Below, in pieces: positions 25,157 to 32,274 of a stretch of DNA of 32,274 bases; positions within the stretch are counted from its first letter, which is position 1, and each line of letters starts with the position of its first letter. A program made the position numbers and the translations under genes. Under the pieces are notes generated by a model, which saw only the letters and a program-made list of their open reading frames with translations, did no database searches and was not told the origin of the DNA. This stretch comes from Fusobacteriaceae bacterium. GTDB taxonomy: Bacteria; Fusobacteriota; Fusobacteriia; Fusobacteriales; Fusobacteriaceae. The stretch covers positions 1 through 32,274 of the forward strand of contig JAGNZR010000011.1 of the NCBI GenBank assembly GCA_017984315.1. Reading direction: 5' to 3'.

Positions 25157-26045
25157 ATATGAATAATAAACTTACACCAATACATGAAAGGAATGCACCA
25201 ATAGTATCCCGCATAGTAATTTTTTCTTTAAAAAAGAAGTATGAAATAGGAAGTATAAGTATAGGACTAGTACTTGAAATAGTAGAAACAATCCCTATTT
25301 TTGTATGTTTCATTGCAAGTATTAAAGTGCAGATTCCTACTGTTGATATAATAGTAGCACAAAATATAGCGAATAAAACTTTTTTATTAAAAATCGCCTC
25401 TTTTACAACACTCCATTCACCCCTCAAAGTGATGTATATTATGAAGCAGATGAAGGCTGGAATTATTCTAGTTTCAGTTACAGAGTAAGGATCGTAACCT
25501 TGTGACCCTATTTTTGTAAAAACAATTCCAAGAGAATCCATAAGTATAGCGATAATCCCATATACTAAACCTTTTGTGCAAAGTTTAGGTTTTTCACTAT
25601 CCTTTCTGGAACTATCATTTTTTATTACAACTAATGCAATCCCTACGCAGATTATTGCAATTGCAAATAACTGGTTCATATTTAATGATTCATTTAAAAA
25701 TAAAAACCCAAGTAGTGATACTATAATAGGGGTAAGAGTACCAAAAATAAGAGTAACTCTAGCACCTATAAGGTTATAAGCTCTAAATAAAAAATAATCT
25801 CCAATAAATAGACCGATAATTCCAGATATAGTCAAAAAAATTCTAGACTTTGCCTCTATATGAAAAAGAACAGAGTTACCTTGTACATAAGTGCTCATAA
25901 AAAAAACTAAAAGCAGTGAAAAAAACAGCTTGAGTAGATTTAAAGCAGCACCAGATATTTTTTTTGTGGCATGTTCATACAGAATTGAGCTCCCAACCCA
26001 ACTTAAAGCAGTAACAAAAGCAAAACTTTCCCCTAAATAATTCAT
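25155..26045 (-). CDS. EamA/DMT family transporter
   Basis: The 296-residue inner-membrane protein has about ten hydrophobic segments in two EamA repeats (about 1-140 and 155-296), the standard drug/metabolite transporter layout. Typical pieces are the start FAFVTALSWVGSSILYEHA, the middle GTLTPIIVSLLGFLFLNESL, and its repeat STISSTSPILILPISYFFFK. The ATG at 26045 has GGGGAG four bases upstream; a longer frame from 26093 has no site and is rejected. Substrate cannot be predicted, since the family exports amino acids, nucleobases and other metabolites. It is a single gene ending at a shared terminator. Confidence 0.85.
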   Translation of the reverse strand: MNYLGESFAFVTALSWVGSSILYEHATKKISGAALNLLKLFFSLLLVFFMSTYVQGNSVLFHIEAKSRIFLTISGIIGLFIGDYFLFRAYNLIGARVTLIFGTLTPIIVSLLGFLFLNESLNMNQLFAIAIICVGIALVVIKNDSSRKDSEKPKLCTKGLVYGIIAILMDSLGIVFTKIGSQGYDPYSVTETRIIPAFICFIIYITLRGEWSVVKEAIFNKKVLFAIFCATIISTVGICTLILAMKHTKIGIVSTISSTSPILILPISYFFFKEKITMRDTIGAFLSCIGVSLLFI

Positions 26046-26140
26046 GATTCTCCCCGTTATTAAAAAATATATGTGATTCAAATTTAAAATCACTAAGTGT
26101 GATTATAGCATGAAAAAGAATTTTTTAAAATTTAAATTGC

Positions 26141-26182
26141 AATAAAAGAGGCTAGAGAAAAAATTTACTCTCTAGCCTCTTT
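26141..26182 (-). terminator. Terminator of the opp operon
   Basis: AAAGAGGCTAGAGA (26145-26158) and TCTCTAGCCTCTTT (26169-26182) form a perfect 14-pair stem with a ten-base loop. On the minus strand it is followed by TTATT-type sequence. It lies about 33 bases beyond the oppA stop. Confidence 0.85.
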
Positions 26183-26215
26183 AAATCTATAAATTTCAGT
26201 TATTTAAAAGAGAAT

Positions 26216-27859
26216 TTATTTCTCCACATAAGCCTCTTTAAATGAGTAGTTACCTAAAGGTGAAACAACAACATTTTTAACTTTAGGGTTAATACAAGCT
26301 ATTTTTGTATAGAAATATAATGGTAATATAGGCATATCATTCATTAAAATATCTTCAGCTTCGTGTAAAAGAGCAGTTCTCTTATCAGCATTAAGCTCTT
26401 TTTGAGCTTCTTTTATAAGTCTATCATATTCAGGATTATTATAATCAGAATCATTGTTACCACTTCCAGAGATCCACATATCTAAAAAAGTCATAGGGTC
26501 ATTATAGTCTGCAATCCAACCATGTCTAGCTATTTCATAATTTTTAGAAGATCTAGTAGTTTGGAATACAGCCCATTCCTCATTTTTAAGTTCTATCTGT
26601 ATACCAAGGTTTTTACTCCACATATCTTGGATAGCTTGGGCAACAAGAGCATGAGATTCACTTGTATTATATGTAAGTACTAATTTTGGAAGCTTCGCAG
26701 AAGAATCATACCCAGCTTCTGCCAGTAATTTTTTAGCTAGTTCAACATTAGCAGTAGGCTCAATGTAAACTTTAGTAGCAAACTCTTTACCAGAAGTATC
26801 TACAACACCTTTAGGAACAAAACCAGTTGCAGGAAGTTGTCCCCCTTTAGTTACTTGCTCAACTAAAAGTTTTCTGTCTAATGCAAGTGATAAAGCGTGT
26901 CTAGCTTTAGGGTTAGATAAAAATTTTTGTGCTTCAGGAGTATTTAATTTTAATTTATCAGAAAGATTAACTACATAAAAATAAGTTCCTAAATAAGGGT
27001 AAGTTTTAGCAGTACCTTCACTTAAAAGTGTAGGGATTTCAGTAGCTGGTGGAGCATCAATAATATCAATTTCACCGCTTCTAAAAGCACCTAAATATGT
27101 TTTTTGGTCAACAATCATTTTTAATATAACTTCGTCTACTTTGATATTTGATGCATCCCAGTAATTAGTATTTTTTTCTAGTACAAACTCCTCTTTTGGA
27201 GACCAAGCTTTTACTTTAAATGCTCCATTTCCTATGTAAGTTTCAACTTTAGTTGCCCAAGTGCTGTCTTTAGATACAATATCCTCTCTTAATGGGAAAT
27301 ATGCAGGTACTGCAGTTAAAGATAAGAAATAAGGTGTAGCTGATTCTAGAGTAACTTCTAATGTATAATCATCAATTACTTTAATTCCTAAATCGCTCTC
27401 TTTAGCTTGACCATTGTAGTATTTTTCCGCATTTTTAATATAATAAAGCTGATATACATACTCCATAGCTGTTTCAGGGTTTAGCCCTCTTCTCCAAGAA
27501 TATGCAAAGTCATTAGCAGTTACTGGTTTTCCATCAGACCACTTTCCATTTTTTCTTAAATTAAAAGTATATACAGTGCCATCTTCAGAAATTTTTACAC
27601 TTTCTGCAGCAGCAGGAACAGTTTTAGAATCTACACCGACAAAGAATAAACCTTCAAAGACATTGTTAGCAACAATAGAACCATCAATAGCAGTATTAAG
27701 TTGTGGATCAATTGTTTTAGGATCTGATCCTAAATTAAAAGAGATTTTTTGTGCAACTGGCTCATTTGAAGGAGAAGCCCCCTCTTTTTTATCACCACAT
27801 CCAACAAAAAATAACGAAATAAGCAGTGATGTAATTAAAAACAGTAACTTTTTTTTCAT
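26216..27859 (-). CDS. oppA: Oligopeptide ABC transporter, substrate-binding lipoprotein
   Basis: The 547-residue protein begins with a lipoprotein signal (MKKKLLFLITSLLISLFFVG, lipidated Cys21), so it is anchored by lipid in the periplasm. The rest is one SBP_bac_5 domain: SDPKTIDPQLNTAIDGSIV, TFNLRKNGKWSDGKPVTAND, FAYSWRRGLNPET and KARHALSLALDRK are family hallmarks. It binds peptides and delivers them to OppBC. GAGGAGG lies before the ATG. It is the last gene of the opp operon, 46 bases after oppF. OppA is the first gene in many operons, so this order may reduce its transcription. Peptide length preference is unknown. Confidence 0.93.
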   Translation of the reverse strand: MKKKLLFLITSLLISLFFVGCGDKKEGASPSNEPVAQKISFNLGSDPKTIDPQLNTAIDGSIVANNVFEGLFFVGVDSKTVPAAAESVKISEDGTVYTFNLRKNGKWSDGKPVTANDFAYSWRRGLNPETAMEYVYQLYYIKNAEKYYNGQAKESDLGIKVIDDYTLEVTLESATPYFLSLTAVPAYFPLREDIVSKDSTWATKVETYIGNGAFKVKAWSPKEEFVLEKNTNYWDASNIKVDEVILKMIVDQKTYLGAFRSGEIDIIDAPPATEIPTLLSEGTAKTYPYLGTYFYVVNLSDKLKLNTPEAQKFLSNPKARHALSLALDRKLLVEQVTKGGQLPATGFVPKGVVDTSGKEFATKVYIEPTANVELAKKLLAEAGYDSSAKLPKLVLTYNTSESHALVAQAIQDMWSKNLGIQIELKNEEWAVFQTTRSSKNYEIARHGWIADYNDPMTFLDMWISGSGNNDSDYNNPEYDRLIKEAQKELNADKRTALLHEAEDILMNDMPILPLYFYTKIACINPKVKNVVVSPLGNYSFKEAYVEK

Positions 27860-27905
27860 AATTCCTCCTCATATAAAATTATTGATATTAAAATATGTAA
27901 TTAAA

Positions 27906-28889
27906 CTAATATAAATGACAAGCAACTTTATGATTAGGCTTAACTTCTTTCAATATAGGCTCCTCACAATGGCAAATCTCTTTAACAAATTTACACCTAG
28001 TTTTAAACCTGCACCCTGGAGGCGGGTTTATAGGGGTTGGAATATCCCCCTCTAGTATAATTCTCTCCCTTTTTTCACTTAAATCAGGATCAGGGATAGG
28101 GATAGCTGAAAGTAATGCATTAGTGTAAGGGTGCAATGGATTAGAATAAACATCATCACTCACTGCAATCTCAACTAATTTTCCAAGATACATAATTCCA
28201 ACTCTATCAGATATATGCTTAACCATAGATAAATCATGTGCAATAAATAGATATGTTAGACCTAAACGCTCTTGGAGCTCCTCTAACATATTTACAACTT
28301 GAGCTTGAATAGAAACATCAAGTGCTGAAATAGGTTCATCACAAATTATGAACTCAGGATTAACAGCAAGGGCACGGGCAATTCCAATTCTTTGTCTTTG
28401 TCCCCCAGAAAATTCATGTGGGTATCTGCTCAGATGTGAAGAGCTTAATCCTACCATCTCCAAAATTTCTAAAACTTTTTTAGGGATTTCTGTTTCAGGG
28501 TATAAATTATGAATTTTCATAGGTTCACCAATAATATCCCCAACAGTCTGTCTAGGATTTAAAGAGGCATAAGGATCTTGAAATATCATCTGGATCTTTT
28601 TTCTAAAAGGAAGCATCTGATTAAAATTATATTTTGTAATATTCTCTTTATTGTAAATAATCTCTCCAGAAGTAGGTTCGTATAATTTTAAAATAGTTCT
28701 ACCTAAAGTAGTTTTTCCACACCCAGATTCACCTACAAGACCTAAAGTCTCACCCTTTCTAATCTCTAAAGAGACATTGTCTACAGCTTTTAATACTTTT
28801 TTTTCTTTAGCAAAAAAGCTATTTTTTTGTGGAAAAAATTTAGTAAGATTTTTGATTTCAATTAAATTTTCCTGTTTATCATTATTCAT
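27906..28889 (-). CDS. oppF: Oligopeptide ABC transporter, ATP-binding protein OppF
   Basis: The 327-residue cytoplasmic ATPase has Walker [10 protein letters not shown] (53-61), Q-loop at [12 protein letters not shown] (103-114), signature SGGQRQR (161-167) and Walker [13 protein letters not shown] (180-191). The C-terminal oligopeptide/dipeptide domain carries cysteines in the pattern C-x5-C-x6-C plus CHC and a last cysteine in KVACHL, as in transporters whose ATPases hold an iron-sulfur cluster. It starts at an ATG immediately after the oppD stop, with GGGAGG inside the oppD end, so the two ATPases are probably made in equal amounts. It pairs with OppD as a heterodimer. Confidence 0.93.
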   Translation of the reverse strand: MNNDKQENLIEIKNLTKFFPQKNSFFAKEKKVLKAVDNVSLEIRKGETLGLVGESGCGKTTLGRTILKLYEPTSGEIIYNKENITKYNFNQMLPFRKKIQMIFQDPYASLNPRQTVGDIIGEPMKIHNLYPETEIPKKVLEILEMVGLSSSHLSRYPHEFSGGQRQRIGIARALAVNPEFIICDEPISALDVSIQAQVVNMLEELQERLGLTYLFIAHDLSMVKHISDRVGIMYLGKLVEIAVSDDVYSNPLHPYTNALLSAIPIPDPDLSEKRERIILEGDIPTPINPPPGCRFKTRCKFVKEICHCEEPILKEVKPNHKVACHLY

Positions 28890-29900
28890 TTATAAAACCT
28901 CCCTAGTTATAGGTGATTCAACTTTAGGAGCTTTGGGATCATTTAGCCAGCATGCTGATTTATGTCCATCATTAATATCGTAAAGTTTTGGCATATACTC
29001 TTTACACACTTCCATAGAGTATGAGCATCTTTGGAAAAAAGGGCATCCAGAAGGTGGTTTTAAAAGATCAGGAGGCTGCCCATCAATAGGCTTTAGTCTC
29101 TCCTTATGTAACCTAATTGGATTAGGAACACTTTGCAGAAGTCCCCATGTGTAAGGGTGTCTTGTATTATAAAAAATATCTTTTTTGCTGCCTTGTTCAA
29201 CAATAACTCCACCATACATTACATTAACTCTGTCACAAATATCTGCTACAACACCTAAATCGTGAGTAATTAAAATAATAGATGTATTAAACTCTTTTTT
29301 TATTTTTTTCATAAGTTCTAAAATTTGAGCTTGAATAGTAACATCAAGGGCAGTAGTAGGTTCATCAGCAATTAAGAGCTGAGGATTGCATGAAAGAGCC
29401 ATAGCTATCATAACTCTTTGTCTCATACCTCCTGAAAATTCATGAGGATACTGCTTCATCCTTGATTCAGGTGATGGTATCCCTACACTTTTTAGAAGTT
29501 CCACTGCTTTTTTATTTGCCTCTTTTCTGCTAATTCCTTTGTGTTGCAGTAAAGGCTCCATAATTTGCTCCCCCACTGTCAATAATAAATTAAGAGAGGT
29601 CATAGGATCTTGAAATATCATTGATATATCATTACCTCTTATTTTATTCATTTCCTTCTCGTTTAGCTGAGAAATATCTTTACCATTAAAAAAAATCTTT
29701 CCATCATGTACCCTTCCATTCTCTTCTAACAGTTTCATAATACTCATCATTGTAATACTTTTACCACTTCCAGATTCACCAACTATCCCTATAACTTCCC
29801 CTTTTTTTAAGTCGAAAGTCACTCCTCTAACAGCTTGTACTTCACCGAAATATGTATCAAATGAAGTTTTCAAATTTATAACATCAAGTAGTTTCTCCAA
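28890..29900 (-). CDS. oppD: Oligopeptide ABC transporter, ATP-binding protein OppD
   Basis: The 336-residue ATPase has Walker A GESGSGKS (41-48), Q-loop FQDPMTSLN (96-104), signature FSGGMRQRV (155-163) and Walker [13 protein letters not shown] (175-186), then the oligopeptide/dipeptide C-terminal domain. The C-terminal cysteines again follow C-x5-C-x6-C, with a fourth in KSACWL. Translation starts at a TTG at 29900, with AAGGAAGG seven bases upstream; no ATG is closer to a site. The start lies 13 bases after oppC. With OppF it powers peptide import. Confidence 0.93.
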   Translation of the reverse strand: MEKLLDVINLKTSFDTYFGEVQAVRGVTFDLKKGEVIGIVGESGSGKSITMMSIMKLLEENGRVHDGKIFFNGKDISQLNEKEMNKIRGNDISMIFQDPMTSLNLLLTVGEQIMEPLLQHKGISRKEANKKAVELLKSVGIPSPESRMKQYPHEFSGGMRQRVMIAMALSCNPQLLIADEPTTALDVTIQAQILELMKKIKKEFNTSIILITHDLGVVADICDRVNVMYGGVIVEQGSKKDIFYNTRHPYTWGLLQSVPNPIRLHKERLKPIDGQPPDLLKPPSGCPFFQRCSYSMEVCKEYMPKLYDINDGHKSACWLNDPKAPKVESPITREVL

Positions 29901-29913
29901 TTTGATACCTTCC

Positions 29914-30822
29914 TTATTTTCTTATTTTAGGATCTAACGCATCTCTAAGACCGTCACCTAATAGGTTAAATGATAAAATTGTTAAGCAGATTGCAATAGT
30001 TGGAAATAAGATTTGATATGGAAATAATCTAAATCCTCCAAGAGCATCATTAGCCAAAGTTCCCCAAGAAGCTGCAGGTGGAGAGATACCAAGGCCGATA
30101 AAGCTTAAAAATGCTTCAGTAAATATAGCAGATGGGATTTGAAGAGTTAAAGTAACAATTATAGATCCCATACAGTTAGGAATTAAATGTGTAAAAAGTA
30201 TTCTTCTATTAGAAGCACCTATTGTTTTAGCAGCTAAAATATACTCTTGCTGCTTCAATTGAAGTATTTCACCTCTAACTATCCGAGCCATTCCTATCCA
30301 ATAAGAGATAGAAAGGGCAACAATAATATTTATAAACCCACCTTTTTCAAAAGTTATCATTATTAAAATAACGTATATTGTCATTGGTACAGAGTAGATT
30401 ATATCAACTATTCTCATCATAATAAGATCTACTTTTCCACCTAAATACCCAGCAGTTCCTCCATAAACTATTCCTATAAAAAGATTTAAGAATGAAGCAA
30501 TGAAACCAATAGCTAATGAGTAACGTGCACCATATAAGACTCTTACAAAAAGATCTCTTCCTAACTGATCAGTGCCAAACCAATGAGTGCTGCTAGGTGA
30601 TGCATTAGTAGACATTAAATCATTTGAGATAGGAGTGTATTGTGAAAACATTGGTACAAATATAGCTCCAAGAGTAATAAATATAATAAAGTATAAACTT
30701 ATGATAGATAATCTATTTTTTTTAAGTTTTCTCCAAGCATCTTGTGAAAAAGTTAAAGTCTCTCTAGCAATTTTTTCTGTGTCTTTTTGCTCTTTACTAA
30801 CAAATGTAAAATTATATTCCAT
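29914..30822 (-). CDS. oppC: Oligopeptide ABC transporter, permease OppC
   Basis: The 302-residue inner-membrane protein has six or seven hydrophobic segments, a conserved OppC N-terminal region (DAWRKLKKNRLSIISLYFII) and the permease EAA loop (EYILAAKTIGASNRRILFT) that docks on the ATPases. HWFGTDQLGRDLFVRVLYGAR-type sequence early in the protein is typical of OppC/DppC. The ATG at 30822 has GAGGGG five bases upstream; a GTG two codons earlier overlaps that site and is less likely. It begins 12 bases after the oppB stop. Confidence 0.93.
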   Translation of the reverse strand: MEYNFTFVSKEQKDTEKIARETLTFSQDAWRKLKKNRLSIISLYFIIFITLGAIFVPMFSQYTPISNDLMSTNASPSSTHWFGTDQLGRDLFVRVLYGARYSLAIGFIASFLNLFIGIVYGGTAGYLGGKVDLIMMRIVDIIYSVPMTIYVILIMITFEKGGFINIIVALSISYWIGMARIVRGEILQLKQQEYILAAKTIGASNRRILFTHLIPNCMGSIIVTLTLQIPSAIFTEAFLSFIGLGISPPAASWGTLANDALGGFRLFPYQILFPTIAICLTILSFNLLGDGLRDALDPKIRK

Positions 30823-30834
30823 AAACACCCCTCA

Positions 30835-31755
30835 TTAATTTTCAAGTTTAATTCTAGGATCGATAATAACATAAAGGATATCAACCACTAAATTGCATAG
30901 CATTAAAAATGTACTATAAAAGATTGTTACACCCATAACAACTGTATAATCTCTGTTTGTTATAGTAGTTACAAATTCACTTCCCAGTCCTGGTATAGCA
31001 AAAATTGATTCTATAACAAAACTACCAGTTAAAATAGCAGCGATTAATGGACCTAAATAAGTAACAATAGGGATTAAAGTATTTCTTAGTGCATGCTTTA
31101 TTATTATTTTTCCTCTGCTTAATCCCTTTGATTTTGCAGTTCTTATATAATCAGATTTCATTACTTCAATGAGTTTTGATCTTGCAAGTCTTGAAATAAA
31201 GGCAATTGAGTAACCTGAAAGAGCAATAGAGGGTAAAATATAAGAGTCTAATGTCTTTAATCCTGTTATGGGGAGAACTCTGTAATAAACTCCAAATGTA
31301 TACATTAAGAAAACCCCAATAACAAAACTTGGAATGGTTACCCCTAAAGTAGAGAGGACCATGCAAAAGGAATCGGGCCATTTATTAAAGTTGAGGGCGG
31401 AAATTATCCCTAGAATCAGCCCCATAGTTAAAGATAAAATAACAGCAACTCCACCTAGTTTGGCAGAAGTAGGGAAAGAGTAGCCTATGACCCAGTTAAC
31501 AGTTCTCCCCTCCCTTTTCATACTGGGACCTAAATCCCCTTTCAGTAGGTTAAGTGTATAGTCTTTGTATTGTGTTAAAAGCGGTTTGTTAAGTCCAAAC
31601 TTCTCTTCTATCTTAGCTTTAATTTTCGGTGGCAGATTTTTTTCACCATCAAAAGGTCCACCAGGCATAAGCCTTAAAAGAAAAAAAGTTAAAGTAACAA
31701 CCATAAAAAGAGTCAATAAAGTTGTCCAAAGTCTTTTTAAAATATAAAAAATCAT
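30835..31755 (-). CDS. oppB: Oligopeptide ABC transporter, permease OppB
   Basis: The 306-residue inner-membrane protein has about six hydrophobic segments and matches OppB/DppB. It starts with IFYILKRLWTTLLTLFMVV, followed by FFLLRLMPGGPFDGEK, the conserved N-terminal signature, and has the EAA loop DYIRTAKSKGLSRGKIIIK. The C-terminus ends in DILYVIIDPRIKLEN, as in the family. It is the first gene of the operon: a promoter lies about 37 bases upstream and GGGGGAG precedes the ATG. Order is oppB-C-D-F-A. Confidence 0.94.
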   Translation of the reverse strand: MIFYILKRLWTTLLTLFMVVTLTFFLLRLMPGGPFDGEKNLPPKIKAKIEEKFGLNKPLLTQYKDYTLNLLKGDLGPSMKREGRTVNWVIGYSFPTSAKLGGVAVILSLTMGLILGIISALNFNKWPDSFCMVLSTLGVTIPSFVIGVFLMYTFGVYYRVLPITGLKTLDSYILPSIALSGYSIAFISRLARSKLIEVMKSDYIRTAKSKGLSRGKIIIKHALRNTLIPIVTYLGPLIAAILTGSFVIESIFAIPGLGSEFVTTITNRDYTVVMGVTIFYSTFLMLCNLVVDILYVIIDPRIKLEN

Positions 31756-31791
31756 TTGCTCCCCCTAGAAAAACTGTTTTAATTTTAATGA

Positions 31792-31820
31792 AGTATACAT
31801 CAAGCAGTGCATGAATTCAA
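31792..31820 (-). promoter_or_regulatory. Promoter of the opp operon
   Basis: On the minus strand, TTGAAT (31820-31815) and TATACT (31797-31792) are exactly 17 bases apart. Transcription would start near 31785, about 30 bases before oppB. It shares a 145-base region with the divergent dipeptidase gene. Confidence 0.6.
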
Positions 31821-31900
31821 GGATTCAATTTTTTATTTTAATGAAAAAGTTTTAAAAATATAATATAATTATAAAAAATAAGTTTTTTAAGGGGATGAAA

Positions 31901-32274
31901 ATGATAAAAATTTTTGATGGACATGCTGACATTTGGAATGATATATATGAGAAAACTTTAAATAATGAAGATAAAATATTTGAAAGATATCACTATGAAA
32001 GATTTAAGTCTGGTGGAGTAAATGGGGGGATATTTGTTATTTGGCTTCCTGAAAAAAATAGTGAAGGAGAGATATTACAGAAGGAAGAGCTATTACCTTT
32101 ATTCAATGAAATGTTAGATTCTGTTGAAAAAGAGATTGCAAGTTTCGGGGAGAGATTCAAAATAGTAAAAACAATAGAAGACTTAGATATATTTTTTAAA
32201 GATGATAAAATGTATATTGTGAAAGGGATAGAAGGGTTAAAAGTCATTGAAAATGAAAAATCTTTAGAAATAAT
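31901..32274 (+). CDS. M19 family (renal-type) dipeptidase, cut by the window end
   Basis: The frame runs from ATG 31901 to the window edge, giving the first 124 codons of a protein that usually has about 310-400. The start MIKIFDGHADIWNDIYE carries the H-x-D pair (H8, D10) that binds zinc in M19 membrane dipeptidases, and VKGIEGL fits the region of the bridging glutamate. FKSGGVNGGIFVIW is the family's second strand. AAGGGG (31889-31894) is six bases before this ATG and directly abuts an ATG at 31895, so 31901 is preferred. The gene is divergent from opp, and the product would split imported dipeptides. The C-terminal zinc ligands are outside the window. Confidence 0.85.
   Translation, partial: MIKIFDGHADIWNDIYEKTLNNEDKIFERYHYERFKSGGVNGGIFVIWLPEKNSEGEILQKEELLPLFNEMLDSVEKEIASFGERFKIVKTIEDLDIFFKDDKMYIVKGIEGLKVIENEKSLEI

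Noticed and set aside
26046-26093. Extended N-terminus of the EamA transporter
   Set aside because: No ribosome binding site; ATG 26045 has GGGGAG and gives normal length.
1-32274. CRISPR array, insertion sequence, prophage or tRNA genes
   Set aside because: No regularly spaced repeats, no transposase or integrase frames, and no cloverleaf with conserved GGTTCRA-type arm seen by eye in the gaps.

Overview
This window looks like ordinary chromosome from a low-GC diderm bacterium, most likely Fusobacteriota (Fusobacterium or a close relative). That placement is inference. The sequence is very AT-rich, codes for an LpxL/HtrB-type lipid A acyltransferase (so an LPS outer membrane), and combines this with genes more typical of Firmicutes: RNase M5, HPr kinase, SepF and a DUF896 protein. 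I see no transposase, integrase, phage gene, tRNA or CRISPR array. No gene-free stretch exceeds 300 bases; the longest (120-357) holds a promoter and a structured leader.

Layout. 1-111: 3' part of a 5S rRNA gene, so an rRNA operon ends here. 358-1686: an APC amino-acid permease, converging on a lone GH2 beta-galactosidase (1765-4893, minus), with a lipid A acyltransferase beyond it (5019-5930, minus). 6141-11692: a tight plus-strand cluster mtnN, folC, a 100-residue one-span membrane protein, a double-length HPr kinase, nrnA-type DHH phosphoesterase, and a short SepF. A terminator follows, then an FtsW/RodA gene (11755-12987). 13119-16333: a DUF896 protein, asnS, an esterase-like alpha/beta hydrolase and RNase M5, probably one transcript from a consensus promoter at 13056-13085. 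16363-17369 (minus): a lipoprotein amidase and a 53-residue membrane protein. 17516-17791: HU. 17925-25079: FecCD/FecE-type ABC transporter genes, an M24 aminopeptidase, and one continuous 1309-codon frame joining 4-alpha-glucanotransferase to glycogen phosphorylase. 25155-26045 (minus): an EamA transporter. 26216-31755 (minus): an oligopeptide ABC transporter in the order oppB-C-D-F-A. 31901 to the end: a divergent M19 dipeptidase, cut by the window edge.

How they fit together. Peptide import (Opp), an M24 Xaa-Pro-type aminopeptidase, the M19 dipeptidase and an amino-acid permease suggest growth on peptides. MalQ and GlgP together turn maltodextrin or glycogen into glucose-1-phosphate. SepF, the FtsW/RodA protein and the amidase serve the cell wall and division. 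RNase M5 is the enzyme family that matures 5S rRNA, which is itself at the window start.

The most unusual items are (1) the MalQ-GlgP fusion, which still carries a full Shine-Dalgarno and ATG for glgP inside the frame, and (2) the tandem HPr kinase, whose first half has lost the P-loop and other catalytic residues. Lesser ones are a SepF lacking its membrane-targeting helix, a one-span protein with FtsB/DivIC-like topology wedged between folC and hprK, and a terminator about 30 bases upstream of ftsW. I did not find a clear new multi-gene defence or mobile system.
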